Below are positions 1-8,977 of a stretch of 64,000 nucleotides of DNA, in pieces (the first letter of the stretch is position 1; the number at the start of each line of letters is the position of its first letter). The stretch lies in assembly GCF_041154505.1 (NCBI RefSeq), contig NZ_AP028672.1, positions 744,001 through 808,000 on the forward strand, in the 5' to 3' direction. The notes under the pieces are model-generated. The model had not been told where the DNA came from and did no database searches. It saw nothing but the letters and a program-made list of their open reading frames with translations. The DNA comes from Acidovorax sp. A79. GTDB taxonomy: Bacteria; Pseudomonadota; Gammaproteobacteria; Burkholderiales; Burkholderiaceae_C. A program made the position numbers and the translations under genes.

Positions 1-47
1 CGAAGAAGTCCTTGCGCGGGCGTGCGGCCCGTCTCACCGATCGCCGC

Positions 48-2741
48 ATGTCCCCATCCACCGCCCCGCACCTGCACCCCACCGAGGCCGTGGCCCAGGC
101 CCATGGCGTCAACCCTGACGCAGGCCTGCACGCCGACGAAGCCCTGCGCCGCAGCGCCATCCACGGAGCCAACGAACTGGCGGCAGGGCAAGACCGCCCC
201 TGGTGGCGCCTGCTGGCCGACCAGTTCAAGGACTTCATGGTGCTGGTGCTGCTGGGTGCGGCCGTCATCTCGGGCCTGGTGGGCGAGGTCACCGACACGC
301 TGGTCATCCTCGTCATCGTGGTGCTCAACGCCGTCATCGGCTTTGTGCAGGCCTGGCGCGCCGACCAGGCCATGGCCGCGCTGCGCCAGCTGGCGGCGGC
401 GCACGCCACGGTGCTGCGCAGCGGAGCCGTGCAGGTGGTGCCCGCCAGGGCGCTGGTGCCGGGTGACATCGTGCTGCTGGAGGCTGGCAACCAGATCCCG
501 GCCGATCTGCGGCTGATCGAGATCGCGCAGCTGCAGGTGGATGAATCGGCCCTCACGGGCGAGTCCGTCACCGTGGCCAAGCAGACCGAAGCCCTGGCGG
601 CCGAGGACGTGGGCGCCTTGGGCGACCGCACCAACATGGCCTTCAAGGGCACCACCGCCACGCATGGCCGGGCACGCGGCCTGGTGGTGGCTACCGGCAT
701 GCACACCGAGCTGGGCAAGGTGGCCACGCTGCTCGACGCGGGCGACCGCAGCACCCCGCTGCAGTTGCGCCTGGCGGCCTTTGGCAAGCGCCTGGCGATT
801 GCGGTGCTGGGCATCTGCGCGGTGATCTTTGTGGTGGGTGTGCTGCGCGGCGAGGCGCCGCTGCTGATGGCCCTCACTGCCATCAGTCTGGCCGTGGCCG
901 CCATCCCCGAGGCCCTGCCTGCGGTGGTCACCGTGCTGCTGGCACTGGGCGCGCGCCGCATGGTGGCCGTGCATGCGCTGGTGCGGCGATTGCCCTCGGT
1001 GGAGACGCTCGGCTCGGTCACCACCATCTGCTCGGACAAGACCGGCACCCTGACGCAGAACCGCATGCATGCCGAACTGATGGTGGCCCACGGCGTGCGC
1101 TGGGTGCCCGGCGACCCTCTGCCCGGCCCCGCCCATGCCGAGGCCCTGCGCGCCGCCGCGTTGTGCAACGACGCCACGCTGCAGGTACACAACGAAGAAG
1201 GCCCGTCGGGCATCCACTGGCAGGGCGACCCCACCGAAACCGCACTGGTGCTGGCAGCCCGCTCCGGCGGGATGGACAAGGCCCTGCTCGACATCGAGTT
1301 CCCTCGCGTGCAGGAGCAGCCGTTCGACTCCGACCGCAAGCGCATGACCACCTTCCACCGCGTGGCGGACGGCTACGTGGCCTACACCAAGGGTGCGCCG
1401 GAGTCGGTCTTGCCCCGGTGCACCGCCCACTGGACGCCCGACGGCGCTGCCGCACTGGACACCGCCAAGGTCCTCGCCGCCGCCCAGCAGCTTGCCGCAC
1501 AGGGCCTGCGGGTGCTGGCCCTGGCGCGCCGCAGCCACGCCCGCCTGCCCGACACCAACGACATCGACGCGGTGGAAAACCAGCTGGAGCTGCTGGGCCT
1601 GATCGCCCTCATCGACCCGCCGCGCGCCGAGGCCCAGGCCGCGGTCCGCGACTGCATCAGCGCGGGCATCACGCCGGTGATGATCACAGGCGACCACCCC
1701 GCCACTGCGCGCGCCATTGCGCACCGCCTGGGCATTGTGAAGCGTAGCGATGCCCCGGTGCTTACCGGCGCCGACCTGGCCACGCTCGACGACGCCGCGC
1801 TGCGGGCGAAGGTGGAGCAGGTGCAGGTGTACGCCCGCGTGGACCCGGCGCAGAAGATCCGCATCGTCGAGGCGCTGCAGGCCCAGGGCCACTTCGTCGC
1901 CATGACGGGCGATGGCGTGAACGATGCCCCGGCGCTCAAGCGCGCCGACATCGGCGTGGCCATGGGCCAGGGCGGCACCGACGTGGCGCGCGAGGCCTCG
2001 AGCCTGGTACTGCTGGACGACAACTTCGCCACCATCGTCGCGGCCGTGCGCGAGGGCCGCCGCATCTACGACAACATCCGCAAGTTCGTGCGCTACGCGA
2101 TGACGGGCAACTCGGGCGAGATCTGGACCATCTTCCTCGCGCCGCTGTTGCTGCTGCCCATTCCGCTGCTGCCCATCCACATCCTGTGGGTCAACCTGAT
2201 CACAGACGGCCTGCCCGGCCTGGCGCTGGCGGCCGAACCGGCCGAGCGCGGCATCATGCAGCGCCCGCCCCGCGCGCCGCGCGAAAGCCTGTTTGCCCAT
2301 GGCATGTGGCAGCACATATTGGGCGTGGGCCTGCTCATCGGCGGGCTGTGCCTGGCGTTGCAGGCCTGGGCCCTGCACACCGGCCACGCGCACTGGCAGA
2401 CCATGGTGTTCACGGTGCTCACGCTCGCGCAGATGGCGCATGTCATCGCCATCCGCTCCGAATCCGAACCCATCTGGCGCCTGGGCCTGCTGAGCAACCG
2501 CCCGCTGCTCTACGCCGTGCTGCTCACCTTTGCGCTGCAGATGGCCACCATCTACGTGCCCTGGCTCAACCCCATCTTCCGGACCGAGCCGCTGAGCCTG
2601 GGCGAGCTGGCGCTGTGCATTGGCGCCGCGCTGGTGGTGCTGGTAGTGGTGGAAATCGAGAAGGCCTGGCGCCGCAGCCAGCAGGCGCGGCGCACTACCC
2701 CAGAGCCCATGGACAGCGCCATGGACGAGCCTTCCGACTGA
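48..2741 (+). CDS. Cation-transporting P-type ATPase, P2A (Ca2+/SERCA-like)
   Basis: An 897-residue membrane pump that would couple ATP hydrolysis to cation export, most likely Ca2+ or Mn2+. An N-terminal cation-ATPase domain is followed by TGES (residues 170-173, actuator), PEALP in TM4 (287-291), phosphorylation site DKTGTLT (Asp330), GDGVNDAP (Asp622) and, in TM6, NLITDGLP (Asn716, Asp720). The NxxxD pair in TM6 is the SERCA-type calcium ligand set, so this is the P2A group rather than a heavy-metal P1B pump; no CxxC metal-binding domain is present. I chose the ATG at 48; an in-frame TTG lies at 12 and the true start could be upstream of the window. The next gene follows after 168 bp. Substrate is inferred from motifs only. 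Confidence 0.9.
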   Translation: MSPSTAPHLHPTEAVAQAHGVNPDAGLHADEALRRSAIHGANELAAGQDRPWWRLLADQFKDFMVLVLLGAAVISGLVGEVTDTLVILVIVVLNAVIGFVQAWRADQAMAALRQLAAAHATVLRSGAVQVVPARALVPGDIVLLEAGNQIPADLRLIEIAQLQVDESALTGESVTVAKQTEALAAEDVGALGDRTNMAFKGTTATHGRARGLVVATGMHTELGKVATLLDAGDRSTPLQLRLAAFGKRLAIAVLGICAVIFVVGVLRGEAPLLMALTAISLAVAAIPEALPAVVTVLLALGARRMVAVHALVRRLPSVETLGSVTTICSDKTGTLTQNRMHAELMVAHGVRWVPGDPLPGPAHAEALRAAALCNDATLQVHNEEGPSGIHWQGDPTETALVLAARSGGMDKALLDIEFPRVQEQPFDSDRKRMTTFHRVADGYVAYTKGAPESVLPRCTAHWTPDGAAALDTAKVLAAAQQLAAQGLRVLALARRSHARLPDTNDIDAVENQLELLGLIALIDPPRAEAQAAVRDCISAGITPVMITGDHPATARAIAHRLGIVKRSDAPVLTGADLATLDDAALRAKVEQVQVYARVDPAQKIRIVEALQAQGHFVAMTGDGVNDAPALKRADIGVAMGQGGTDVAREASSLVLLDDNFATIVAAVREGRRIYDNIRKFVRYAMTGNSGEIWTIFLAPLLLLPIPLLPIHILWVNLITDGLPGLALAAEPAERGIMQRPPRAPRESLFAHGMWQHILGVGLLIGGLCLALQAWALHTGHAHWQTMVFTVLTLAQMAHVIAIRSESEPIWRLGLLSNRPLLYAVLLTFALQMATIYVPWLNPIFRTEPLSLGELALCIGAALVVLVVVEIEKAWRRSQQARRTTPEPMDSAMDEPSD

Positions 2742-2909
2742 AAGAGCCCACGGCGCACAAGAACGTCATAAGCACATAGCCAACGATTCGATGACGCCAC
2801 GGGCCAGCAGTGCCAGAATGGCCCGCGCCATCGGCACATCGGCAACGCCCAGCCATGCGTGGAGCCCGGTGGTGCCACTCCCTTCCCTTCAACGAAAGAG
2901 ACAGCCTTC

Positions 2910-4193
2910 ATGAGAATCGAGACCCTGGCCGTACACGCTGGCTACAGCCCCGACCCCACCACCAAGGCCGTGGCCGTGCCCATCTACCAGACGGTGGCCT
3001 ACGCGTTTGACAGCGCCCAGCATGGCGCCGACCTGTTCGATTTGAAGGTGCCGGGCAACATCTACACCCGCATCATGAACCCCACCACCGACGTGCTCGA
3101 AAAGCGCGTCGCGGCGCTCGAAGGCGGCATCGCCGCGCTGGCCGTGGCCTCGGGCATGGCGGCCATCACCTATGCCATCCAGACCATTGCCGAGACAGGC
3201 GACAACATTGTGTCGGCCAGCACGCTGTATGGCGGCACCTACAACCTGTTTGCCCACACCCTGCCGCAGCAGGGCATCACCACCCGCTTTGCCGACCCGC
3301 GCGACCCGGCCAGCTTCGCGCAGCACATCGACGCGCGCACCAAGGCGATCTTCATCGAGTCCATCGGCAACCCGCTGGGCAACGTGACCGACATCGCAGC
3401 CATCGCCAAGGTGGCGCATGACCACGGCGTGCCGCTGATCGTGGACAACACCGTGCCCAGCCCCTACCTGCTGCGCCCCATCGAGCATGGCGCCGACATC
3501 GTGGTGCATTCGCTCACCAAGTACCTGGGCGGCCACGGCAACAGCGTGGGCGGCGCCATCGTGGACAGCGGCAAGTTCCCGTGGGCCGAGCACAAGGCCC
3601 GCTTCCCGCGCCTGAACGAGCCCGATGTGAGCTACCACGGCGTGGTCTACACCGAAGCCCTGGGCCCCGCCGCCTTCATCGGCCGCGCGCGTGTGGTGCC
3701 GCTGCGCAACACGGGCGCGGCGCTGTCGCCGCAAAGCGCCTTCCTGATCCTGCAAGGCATCGAGACCCTGGCCCTGCGCATGGACCGCATCTGCGAGAAC
3801 ACGCTGGCGCTGGCGAAGTACCTGCAAAGCCACCCCAAGGTGGAATGGGTGCGCTACGCGGGCCTGCCAGACCACCCGGACCACGCGCTGGTGCAGCGGC
3901 AATCCGGCGGCAAGGCATCCGGCATCCTGAGCTTCGGGCTCAAGAGCACCGATGCGGACCCGCGGGCTGCCGGTGCACGCTTCCTCGACGCGCTGCAGCT
4001 CTTCACCCGCCTGGTGAACATCGGCGACGCGAAATCGCTGGCCACGCACCCCGCATCGACCACGCACCGCCAGCTCAACCCCGAAGAGCTGGCCAAGGCG
4101 GGGGTGAGCGAGAGCATGGTGCGGCTGTCGGTGGGCATCGAGCACGTCGATGATCTGCAGGCCGACCTGGTGCAGGCACTCGCGGCTGTCTGA
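2910..4193 (+). CDS. O-acetylhomoserine sulfhydrylase / Cys-Met metabolism PLP enzyme
   Basis: A 427-residue PLP-dependent enzyme of the Cys/Met metabolism family, cytosolic, expected to make homocysteine from O-acetylhomoserine and sulfide. Evidence: the N-terminal [11 protein letters not shown] motif, the [20 protein letters not shown] stretch typical of the family, and the PLP lysine in [11 protein letters not shown] (Lys204). Near the C terminus a [17 protein letters not shown] segment is characteristic of the O-acetylhomoserine (aminocarboxypropyl) transferase branch; the length fits that branch (about 425-440) better than cystathionine gamma-synthase (about 390). The ATG at 2910 was chosen because homologs begin close to the TLAVHAG motif and it follows an A-rich AACGAAAGAGACA tract. 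No SAM or other riboswitch fold was recognised in the 168 bp upstream. Confidence 0.9.
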   Translation: MRIETLAVHAGYSPDPTTKAVAVPIYQTVAYAFDSAQHGADLFDLKVPGNIYTRIMNPTTDVLEKRVAALEGGIAALAVASGMAAITYAIQTIAETGDNIVSASTLYGGTYNLFAHTLPQQGITTRFADPRDPASFAQHIDARTKAIFIESIGNPLGNVTDIAAIAKVAHDHGVPLIVDNTVPSPYLLRPIEHGADIVVHSLTKYLGGHGNSVGGAIVDSGKFPWAEHKARFPRLNEPDVSYHGVVYTEALGPAAFIGRARVVPLRNTGAALSPQSAFLILQGIETLALRMDRICENTLALAKYLQSHPKVEWVRYAGLPDHPDHALVQRQSGGKASGILSFGLKSTDADPRAAGARFLDALQLFTRLVNIGDAKSLATHPASTTHRQLNPEELAKAGVSESMVRLSVGIEHVDDLQADLVQALAAV

Positions 4194-4278
4194 GCGTACG
4201 GCAACAGCCGGCGCCAGTTGCGGGATACTGGAGGACCTGCCCCGCGAATCGCGGGGCGCTCCCTGATTCAAGATCGCC

Positions 4279-4728
4279 ATGTCCCGCCTATCCCCTCTTG
4301 CCCCGGTCACTCTCGGCCTGCTGATTCTGGCCGGCTGCAGCTCCACATCATCCATCCCGCCGCGCGGAGTGGATGTGACCGAATCCCACGTCACCAGCTT
4401 CCGCCAGAAGGAGGACGAGCAACTGCTGCAAAAGCAGGTTTCGCCTCCGCTGGATGCGCCTTTGACGCTGCTGGAGGCACCGCTGCCGCGCTACCCGTCC
4501 TTCCTCCTGAATGACACCTCGCTCAAAGCGCGCGGCGATGTGACGGTGTCGTTCGAGATCATGCCCAGCGGGCTGGTCGGCACCGCGCGCGTGCTGTCAG
4601 GAACGGGGGAGGATGCGCTGCACAAGCCGGCGATCGATGCGGTGCGCCGCTGGAAATTTGCGCCGCTGCTGCGCAATGGGGAGCCCGCCCGCCTGGTGCT
4701 GCAGCACACCTTCCGCATGGAACCCTGA
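4279..4728 (+). CDS. Lipoprotein with TonB C-terminal-like domain
   Basis: A 149-residue exported protein. The first 20 residues form a signal peptide ending in a lipobox (LILAGC, Cys20), so it should be lipid-anchored. Residues about 65-149 resemble a TonB C-terminal domain (energy transducer family): PRYPSFLLND, then GDVTVSFEIMPSGLV, the DALHKPAIDAVRRWKFAP segment and a closing beta strand. There is no TonB transmembrane anchor or proline-rich spacer, so it is not a canonical TonB. It may act in envelope protein-protein contacts; its partner is unknown. A GC-rich hairpin (4239-4257, 8-bp stem) lies just upstream. It is convergent with egtB, 27 bp away. Confidence 0.75.
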   Translation: MSRLSPLAPVTLGLLILAGCSSTSSIPPRGVDVTESHVTSFRQKEDEQLLQKQVSPPLDAPLTLLEAPLPRYPSFLLNDTSLKARGDVTVSFEIMPSGLVGTARVLSGTGEDALHKPAIDAVRRWKFAPLLRNGEPARLVLQHTFRMEP

Positions 4729-4755
4729 GCGCGCCAGATACCGCCGCAAAGCCGC

Positions 4756-5991
4756 TCATGCGTCACGAGCCAGCCGCACACCCGTGTACTGCCAGCGGGC
4801 CGTGGCCGGGAAGAAGTTGCGGTAGGTGCTGCGCGCATGCCCGGGCGGAGTGGCGCAGGAGCTGCCGCGCAGCACGTACTGGTTGACCATAAACTTGCCG
4901 TTGTACTCGCCCACGGCGCCGTCGGCCGTGCGAAAGCCTGGGTAGGCGGCGTAGCTCGACTGCGTCCATTGCCAGGCCGCGCCGAACAGCTGCTCCAGGC
5001 CATGCGCGCCAGTTGTCCCTGCGGTCTGCGCGGCATGCTCCCATTCGGCTTCCGTGGGCAGGCGTGCGCCCACCCAGCGCGCATAGGCGTCCGCTTCGTA
5101 GTACGACAGGTGCACAACCGGCATCGCGCTCTGCACGGGCCGCAAGCCCGCCAGGGTGAACTCGTGCCACGTGCCACCTTCTGGCCGGTGCCAGTACAGC
5201 GGGTGCTGCAGCCCCTGCGCCACGCGCCAGTCCCAGCCTTCGGCCAGCCAGTGGGCGGGGTTGTCGTAGCCACCACCTTCCACGAAGGCCATCCATTCCG
5301 CGTTGGTCACCAGCCGCGAGGCCAGTGCGTACGGCGCCAGGTAGGCGCGGTGGCGAGGGCTTTCGTTGTCGAAGGCGAAGCCGTCTCCGCCATGGCCCAC
5401 CTCCACCAGCCCGCCTTCCAGATGCCGCCAGCCCAGGTGCCTGGCCGCCGGCACGAGCGCCTGGTCGCCGGCGGGCACCACGGCGGCGCCATAGGCGGGA
5501 TGCACAGGGTTGCACGACAGCAGGTGCTTGATGTCCGTCACCAGCAGTTCCTGGTGCTGCTGCTCGTGCTGCAGGCCCAGCTCGATCAGCGCACACAGCG
5601 CGGCGTTCTGCAGCACGGCGGGCACCAGGCGCGCCATCCGCCGGTCCACATCGGCGCGGTAGGCCAGCACCTCGTCCAGCGATGGGCGCGTCAGCAGCCC
5701 CCGCTGCGGGCGCGGGTGCTTGGCGCCCACGCCGTTGTAGTAGGAATTGAACAGCACGCGGAACGCGGGCTCGAAGGGCGCGAAGCCCGGCTCGTTCGGC
5801 TCGAGCACAAAGGTCTCGAAGAACCAGGTGGTGTGCGCCAGGTGCCATTTGGCCGGGCTGGCATCGGGCATGGACTGCGCGCCGCAGTCCTCGGCCGACA
5901 GCGGCGCCACCAAGGCCACGGTGTGATCCCGCACGGCCCCGTAGCGCGACAGCAGCACGGCGAGCGGGGAGCAAAAATCCATATTGGTCAT
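4756..5991 (-). CDS. egtB: Ergothioneine biosynthesis protein EgtB (sulfoxide synthase family)
   Basis: A 411-residue non-heme iron enzyme. In the EgtB family it joins a sulfur donor (cysteine or gamma-glutamylcysteine) to hercynine with O2. The N-terminal DinB-like domain carries the candidate iron ligands: His50/His53 in KWHLAHTTWFFETF and the HxxxH pair His142/His146 in QHEQQHQELL. The C-terminal half (about residues 195-411) is an FGE-sulfatase/SUMF1 domain ending in VNQYVLRGSSCATP and TYRNFFPATARWQYTGVRLA. The ATG at 5991 lies 8 bp downstream of the egtD stop codon, indicating co-transcription. No egtA, egtC or egtE is nearby, so the cysteine donor and the lyase step are not defined here. 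Confidence 0.9.
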   Translation of the reverse strand: MTNMDFCSPLAVLLSRYGAVRDHTVALVAPLSAEDCGAQSMPDASPAKWHLAHTTWFFETFVLEPNEPGFAPFEPAFRVLFNSYYNGVGAKHPRPQRGLLTRPSLDEVLAYRADVDRRMARLVPAVLQNAALCALIELGLQHEQQHQELLVTDIKHLLSCNPVHPAYGAAVVPAGDQALVPAARHLGWRHLEGGLVEVGHGGDGFAFDNESPRHRAYLAPYALASRLVTNAEWMAFVEGGGYDNPAHWLAEGWDWRVAQGLQHPLYWHRPEGGTWHEFTLAGLRPVQSAMPVVHLSYYEADAYARWVGARLPTEAEWEHAAQTAGTTGAHGLEQLFGAAWQWTQSSYAAYPGFRTADGAVGEYNGKFMVNQYVLRGSSCATPPGHARSTYRNFFPATARWQYTGVRLARDA

Positions 5992-5999
5992 ACAGGCCC

Positions 6000-6920
6000 T
6001 CAGGGTCTGGCGTGCACCACGGCAAACCAGCCACGGTCGTCCGTCCACGCCTGGGCCTGCGAGAAGCCTGCGCGCGCCAGCATGTCGGTGAACACGTGCA
6101 GCGGGTACTTGTAGCTGTTTTCGGTGTGGATGCGTTCGCCCTGGTCGAACCTGCGCCCGCCACCAGGCCAGCGCACCTCGGAGTCAGCCATCGCTTCCAG
6201 GTGCATCTCGATGCGCGACTCGCCCGGGTTGAAGAACGCCCGGTGCTGCCACTGGTCCACATCGAAATCGCTGCCGATCAATCGATTCACATGCCGCAGC
6301 ACATTGCGGTTGAAGGCGGCGGTCACGCCGGTGGCGTCGTCGTAGGCCGCCTCCAGCACCTCCACGTCCTTGGGCAGGTCGATGCCGATGAGCAGGCCGC
6401 CGTCATCGTCGATCAGCTCGCGCATGTGGGCCAGCAAATCCAGCGCGTGCGGCGGGTCGAAGTTGCCGATGGACGAGCCCGGGTAGAACACCAGCCGTCC
6501 CGTGCGCGGAATGTCCTCGGGCAGGGCCACGCCCTGGGTCATGTCGCCGCCCACGGCCCGCGCGTCCAGCCCCGGAAAATCGTCGCGCAGGCCCCGCACC
6601 GCCGCCTGCAGGAAGTCCGCCGAGATATCCACGCCGACGAAGCACGCGGGCTGCACCAGCCGGCACAGCGTGCGCGCCTTCTGGCAGTTGCCAGCCCCCA
6701 GCTCCACCAGCGTGCGCCCCGTGCCCACGGCCTGCGCGATGTCGGCCGCATGCTGCTGCATGAGGGCGGTTTCGGTGCGCGTGGGGTAGTACTCGGGCAG
6801 GCGGGTGATTTCCTCGAACAGCTGCGAGCCGTGCTGGTCGTAGAAATACTTGGGGGAAATGCTCGCGGGCCGCTGGTTCAGGCCACGCGTGATGTCGTCG
6901 TTGGGGCTGGGCAAAGGCAT
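6000..6920 (-). CDS. egtD: L-histidine N-alpha-methyltransferase EgtD
   Basis: A 306-residue SAM-dependent methyltransferase expected to trimethylate histidine to hercynine, the first step of ergothioneine synthesis. The DUF2260/EgtD signature is clear: KYFYDQHGSQLFEEITRLPE near residues 24-43, YYPTRTE at 44-50, the SAM-binding ELGAGNCQKARTL at 73-85, then FYPGSSIGNF and GVDL/GIDLPKD segments. Length matches EgtD (about 320). I placed the start at the ATG at 6920, just before PSPNDDITRGL; the frame stays open upstream but loses family resemblance. It precedes egtB with an 8-bp gap. The pair is transcribed away from the DUF1272-LysE genes. Confidence 0.92.
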   Translation of the reverse strand: MPLPSPNDDITRGLNQRPASISPKYFYDQHGSQLFEEITRLPEYYPTRTETALMQQHAADIAQAVGTGRTLVELGAGNCQKARTLCRLVQPACFVGVDISADFLQAAVRGLRDDFPGLDARAVGGDMTQGVALPEDIPRTGRLVFYPGSSIGNFDPPHALDLLAHMRELIDDDGGLLIGIDLPKDVEVLEAAYDDATGVTAAFNRNVLRHVNRLIGSDFDVDQWQHRAFFNPGESRIEMHLEAMADSEVRWPGGGRRFDQGERIHTENSYKYPLHVFTDMLARAGFSQAQAWTDDRGWFAVVHARP

Positions 6921-7247
6921 GGGTCTTGAAACGTCTTGCGCGGCAATGCCGCTGGTTCTGTCCGACGGGGCCGTCCCGGGAGTCCAATGCCCGCCAGGCT
7001 GCCACGTACCCAGGCAAGGGCGCGAAGCCCCACCGCATCCGCCATTGTGAGCCGAGCCGATGGCGCCGTGTGTAGGCCAAATCCCCATGGCGCGCGCGGG
7101 CCTTCGGGTGCGGAAGCCGGCGGCGCAGCCGCCAGGGGCCGCCGCGGACGGGGTGTACTGCCCGGCACGGGTCCATCTGTACCTTGTGAACGGCGCGCGC
7201 CCGGCATACGCTCGCCCTTCCCACGGACTTCTCACAAGGACCCTGCC
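6921..7247. other. Divergent intergenic region, egtD / DUF1272
   Basis: 327 bp between the divergent egtD and DUF1272 starts. It must hold promoters for both directions. I saw no convincing -35/-10 pair, no clear palindrome and no reading frame that resembles a protein. Before the DUF1272 start, a run containing CTCACAAGGACC (7231-7242) is a usable ribosome-binding site. Confidence 0.4.
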
Positions 7248-7496
7248 ATGCTTCAGATGCGCCCCAACTGCGAATGCTGCGACAAGGACCTGCCGCCCGA
7301 TGCCACCAACGCGCGCATCTGCACCTTCGAGTGCACGTTCTGCAGCGACTGCGCCGGCGCCCGGCTGGGCCACGTGTGCCCCAACTGCGGGGGCGACCTC
7401 GTGCAGCGCCCGCGCCGGCCCGCCTCCAGGCTGGCGAAATACCCCGCATCCACCGAGCGGGTGCTCAAGCCCCAGGGCTGCGGGGTGATGGCATGA
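7248..7496 (+). CDS. DUF1272 domain small cysteine-rich protein
   Basis: An 82-residue protein of the DUF1272 family, function unknown. It has cysteine pairs CECC, CTFEC, CSDC and CPNCGG over residues 8-50, arranged like zinc-binding knuckles. The phrase CPNCGGDLVQRPRRP is typical of the family, and the basic tail after it has no clear fold. The stop overlaps the next start (ATGA at 7493), so translation is probably coupled to the LysE-type exporter. In many proteobacteria DUF1272 genes sit next to LysE-family genes (recalled context); the reason is not known. Confidence 0.85.
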   Translation: MLQMRPNCECCDKDLPPDATNARICTFECTFCSDCAGARLGHVCPNCGGDLVQRPRRPASRLAKYPASTERVLKPQGCGVMA

Positions 7497-8125
7497 CGCT
7501 CGCGACCCTGCTGGTCTTCTCGCTGGTGGCCCTGGTGGCCATCGCCACGCCCGGCCCCACGGTGCTGCTGGCGCTGGCTAACGGATCGCGCTATGGCGTG
7601 CGCCGGTCGCTGCCCGGCATGCTGGGCGCCGTGGCGTCGGATTTTGTGCTGGTCGGTGCCGTGGCGCTGGGCCTGGGCACGCTGCTGGCGGCGTCCGAGT
7701 TCTGGTTTTCGGTGGTGAAGTGGCTGGGCGCGGCCTACCTGGCCTGGCTGGGTTTGCGGCTGCTGCGCTCGCAGGGGGGGCTGGACCTGGCCGCAGCGGA
7801 CGGCGCGGCCGCCGGGCCTGCGGCCACGCCGCGCGGCATCTTCACGCGCTCTTTCCTGGTCGCGGTGACCAACCCCAAGGGATACCTGTTCTGCTCGGCG
7901 CTGATGCCGCAATTCATCGATGCCAGCGCACCACAATGGCCGCAGTACACCGCCATTGCAGCCGTGTTCGCGGGCCTGGACTTCGCCGTGATGCTGGCCT
8001 ACGCCGCCATCGGGGCGCGCGCCGTCAAGCTGCTGCACCGCCGCGCGGTGCTGTGGCTGGACCGCTGCTGCGGCGGCGCGCTGCTGGCCCTGGCCGGATC
8101 GCTGGCCTTCTACCGACGGACGTAG
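7493..8125 (+). CDS. LysE/RhtB family amino-acid exporter
   Basis: A 210-residue inner-membrane protein with about six hydrophobic segments. The N-terminal ATPGPTVLLALANGSRYG (about residues 18-35) is the LysE/RhtB family signature (xPGP), followed by GLRLLRSQ and a mid-protein FLVAVTNPKGYLFCSAL segment characteristic of RhtB-type exporters. Family members export amino acids or related metabolites by proton antiport; the substrate here cannot be read from sequence. It is translationally coupled to the upstream DUF1272 gene by an ATGA overlap. The gene ends beside a dispersed hairpin repeat that may serve as a convergent terminator with ompW. Confidence 0.88.
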   Translation: MTLATLLVFSLVALVAIATPGPTVLLALANGSRYGVRRSLPGMLGAVASDFVLVGAVALGLGTLLAASEFWFSVVKWLGAAYLAWLGLRLLRSQGGLDLAAADGAAAGPAATPRGIFTRSFLVAVTNPKGYLFCSALMPQFIDASAPQWPQYTAIAAVFAGLDFAVMLAYAAIGARAVKLLHRRAVLWLDRCCGGALLALAGSLAFYRRT

Positions 8126-8170
8126 ATCCGTCATAGCCGATGAAAACTGGCGCACCGTCAACGCGAGCGC

Positions 8171-8250
8171 CACCGTGGATCCGGCTTTGCCGGTCCACCG
8201 CAGGCGTCCCCCTCAGGGGGAAGGCGCGAAGCGCCTCAGGGGGAGCCTGG
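8171..8250. repeat. Family-2 intergenic repeat (GC hairpin) between lysE-type gene and ompW
   Basis: A GC-rich repeat with nested hairpins: CCCCCTCAGGGGG (8208-8220) and GGCGC-GAA-GCGCC (8223-8235), followed by a second CAGGGGGAG. It runs up to the ompW stop codon. A related GGGGGAAGGCGCGAAGCG core occurs at 11064-11083, and an inverted relative at 63590-63640. The style matches intergenic repeats I remember from Comamonadaceae chromosomes. It may terminate the two convergent transcripts, although there is no T-tract. Confidence 0.6.
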
Positions 8251-8841
8251 CTAGAACCTCCAGCCCAGGCCCACGCCCACCAGCACGGGGTCTGCCTTGA
8301 AGGTGCCCAGCTTGGCGCCGCCTGCCGTCACGTCGGTCTTGATGAAGACCTTCTTCAGGTCGAAGTTGAGGTACAGATTCTTCTGCAGCGGAATGTCCAC
8401 GCCCACCTGCAGCGCGGGGCCGAAGCTGTTGCGGTCAATGTCCACGCCGGCGGGCAGCTTCACGCCGGAAAAGCGCGTGTAGTTCAGGCCCGCGCCCACA
8501 TAGGGCTTGAAGCCGGGTGCATCGAAGTGGTATTGCAGCAGCAGCGTGGGCGGCAGGTGCTTGAGCGAGCCGATGGCCGTGCCGGAGGCGCTCAGCGTGT
8601 GCTTTTGCGGCACGGTCAGGATCAGTTCGGCCGCGATGTTCTTGTTGAAGAAGTACGTGACATCGACTTCGGGGATGGTCTTGTCGTTGATGGTCAAGCC
8701 CAGGGGCGTGCTGTCCTTGTTGGCACTGTCCAGGTGCACGGCGCGCGCGCGGACCATCCAGGGTCCTTCAGCCTGTTGCGCCAGGGCGGCGCCGGAAGCC
8801 AGGGCGCAGAGGGCGGCTACTGCCAGCAGGTTCTTTTTCAT
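8251..8841 (-). CDS. ompW: OmpW family outer membrane protein
   Basis: A 196-residue beta-barrel precursor. Signal peptide residues 1-21 (MKKNLLAVAALCALASGAALA) end at an AxA-like site. The mature protein starts with EGPWMVRARAVHLDSANKDS, and contains PEVDVTYFFNKNIAAELI, then LPPTLLLQYHF and FKPYVGAGLNYTRFSG, all standard OmpW segments. It ends in GWRF, the terminal aromatic expected of a BamA substrate. OmpW is a small eight-stranded barrel with a hydrophobic channel, linked to uptake of small hydrophobic molecules and to stress responses. The ATG at 8841 was selected by the signal peptide. Confidence 0.93.
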   Translation of the reverse strand: MKKNLLAVAALCALASGAALAQQAEGPWMVRARAVHLDSANKDSTPLGLTINDKTIPEVDVTYFFNKNIAAELILTVPQKHTLSASGTAIGSLKHLPPTLLLQYHFDAPGFKPYVGAGLNYTRFSGVKLPAGVDIDRNSFGPALQVGVDIPLQKNLYLNFDLKKVFIKTDVTAGGAKLGTFKADPVLVGVGLGWRF

Positions 8842-8977
8842 GGTGATTTCACATCGGTTGGACGGGGACGACCCCCGTGCATCCATTGAACCGCCATGCC
8901 CCTCGACCGGCCTTGCCCTATCTCAAGCCCCTCGTATTAACCCTTAGACATACATCAAGAAAAACGGCCTGCCCTTG

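Noticed and set aside
12..47. TTG start of the first ATPase
   Set aside because: It adds a basic tail with no family match; the ATG at 48 is more likely, though the window edge prevents certainty.
2742..2909. SAM or SAH riboswitch before the O-acetylhomoserine sulfhydrylase gene
   Set aside because: I could not find the conserved core or a matching set of stems; only ordinary GC-rich sequence.
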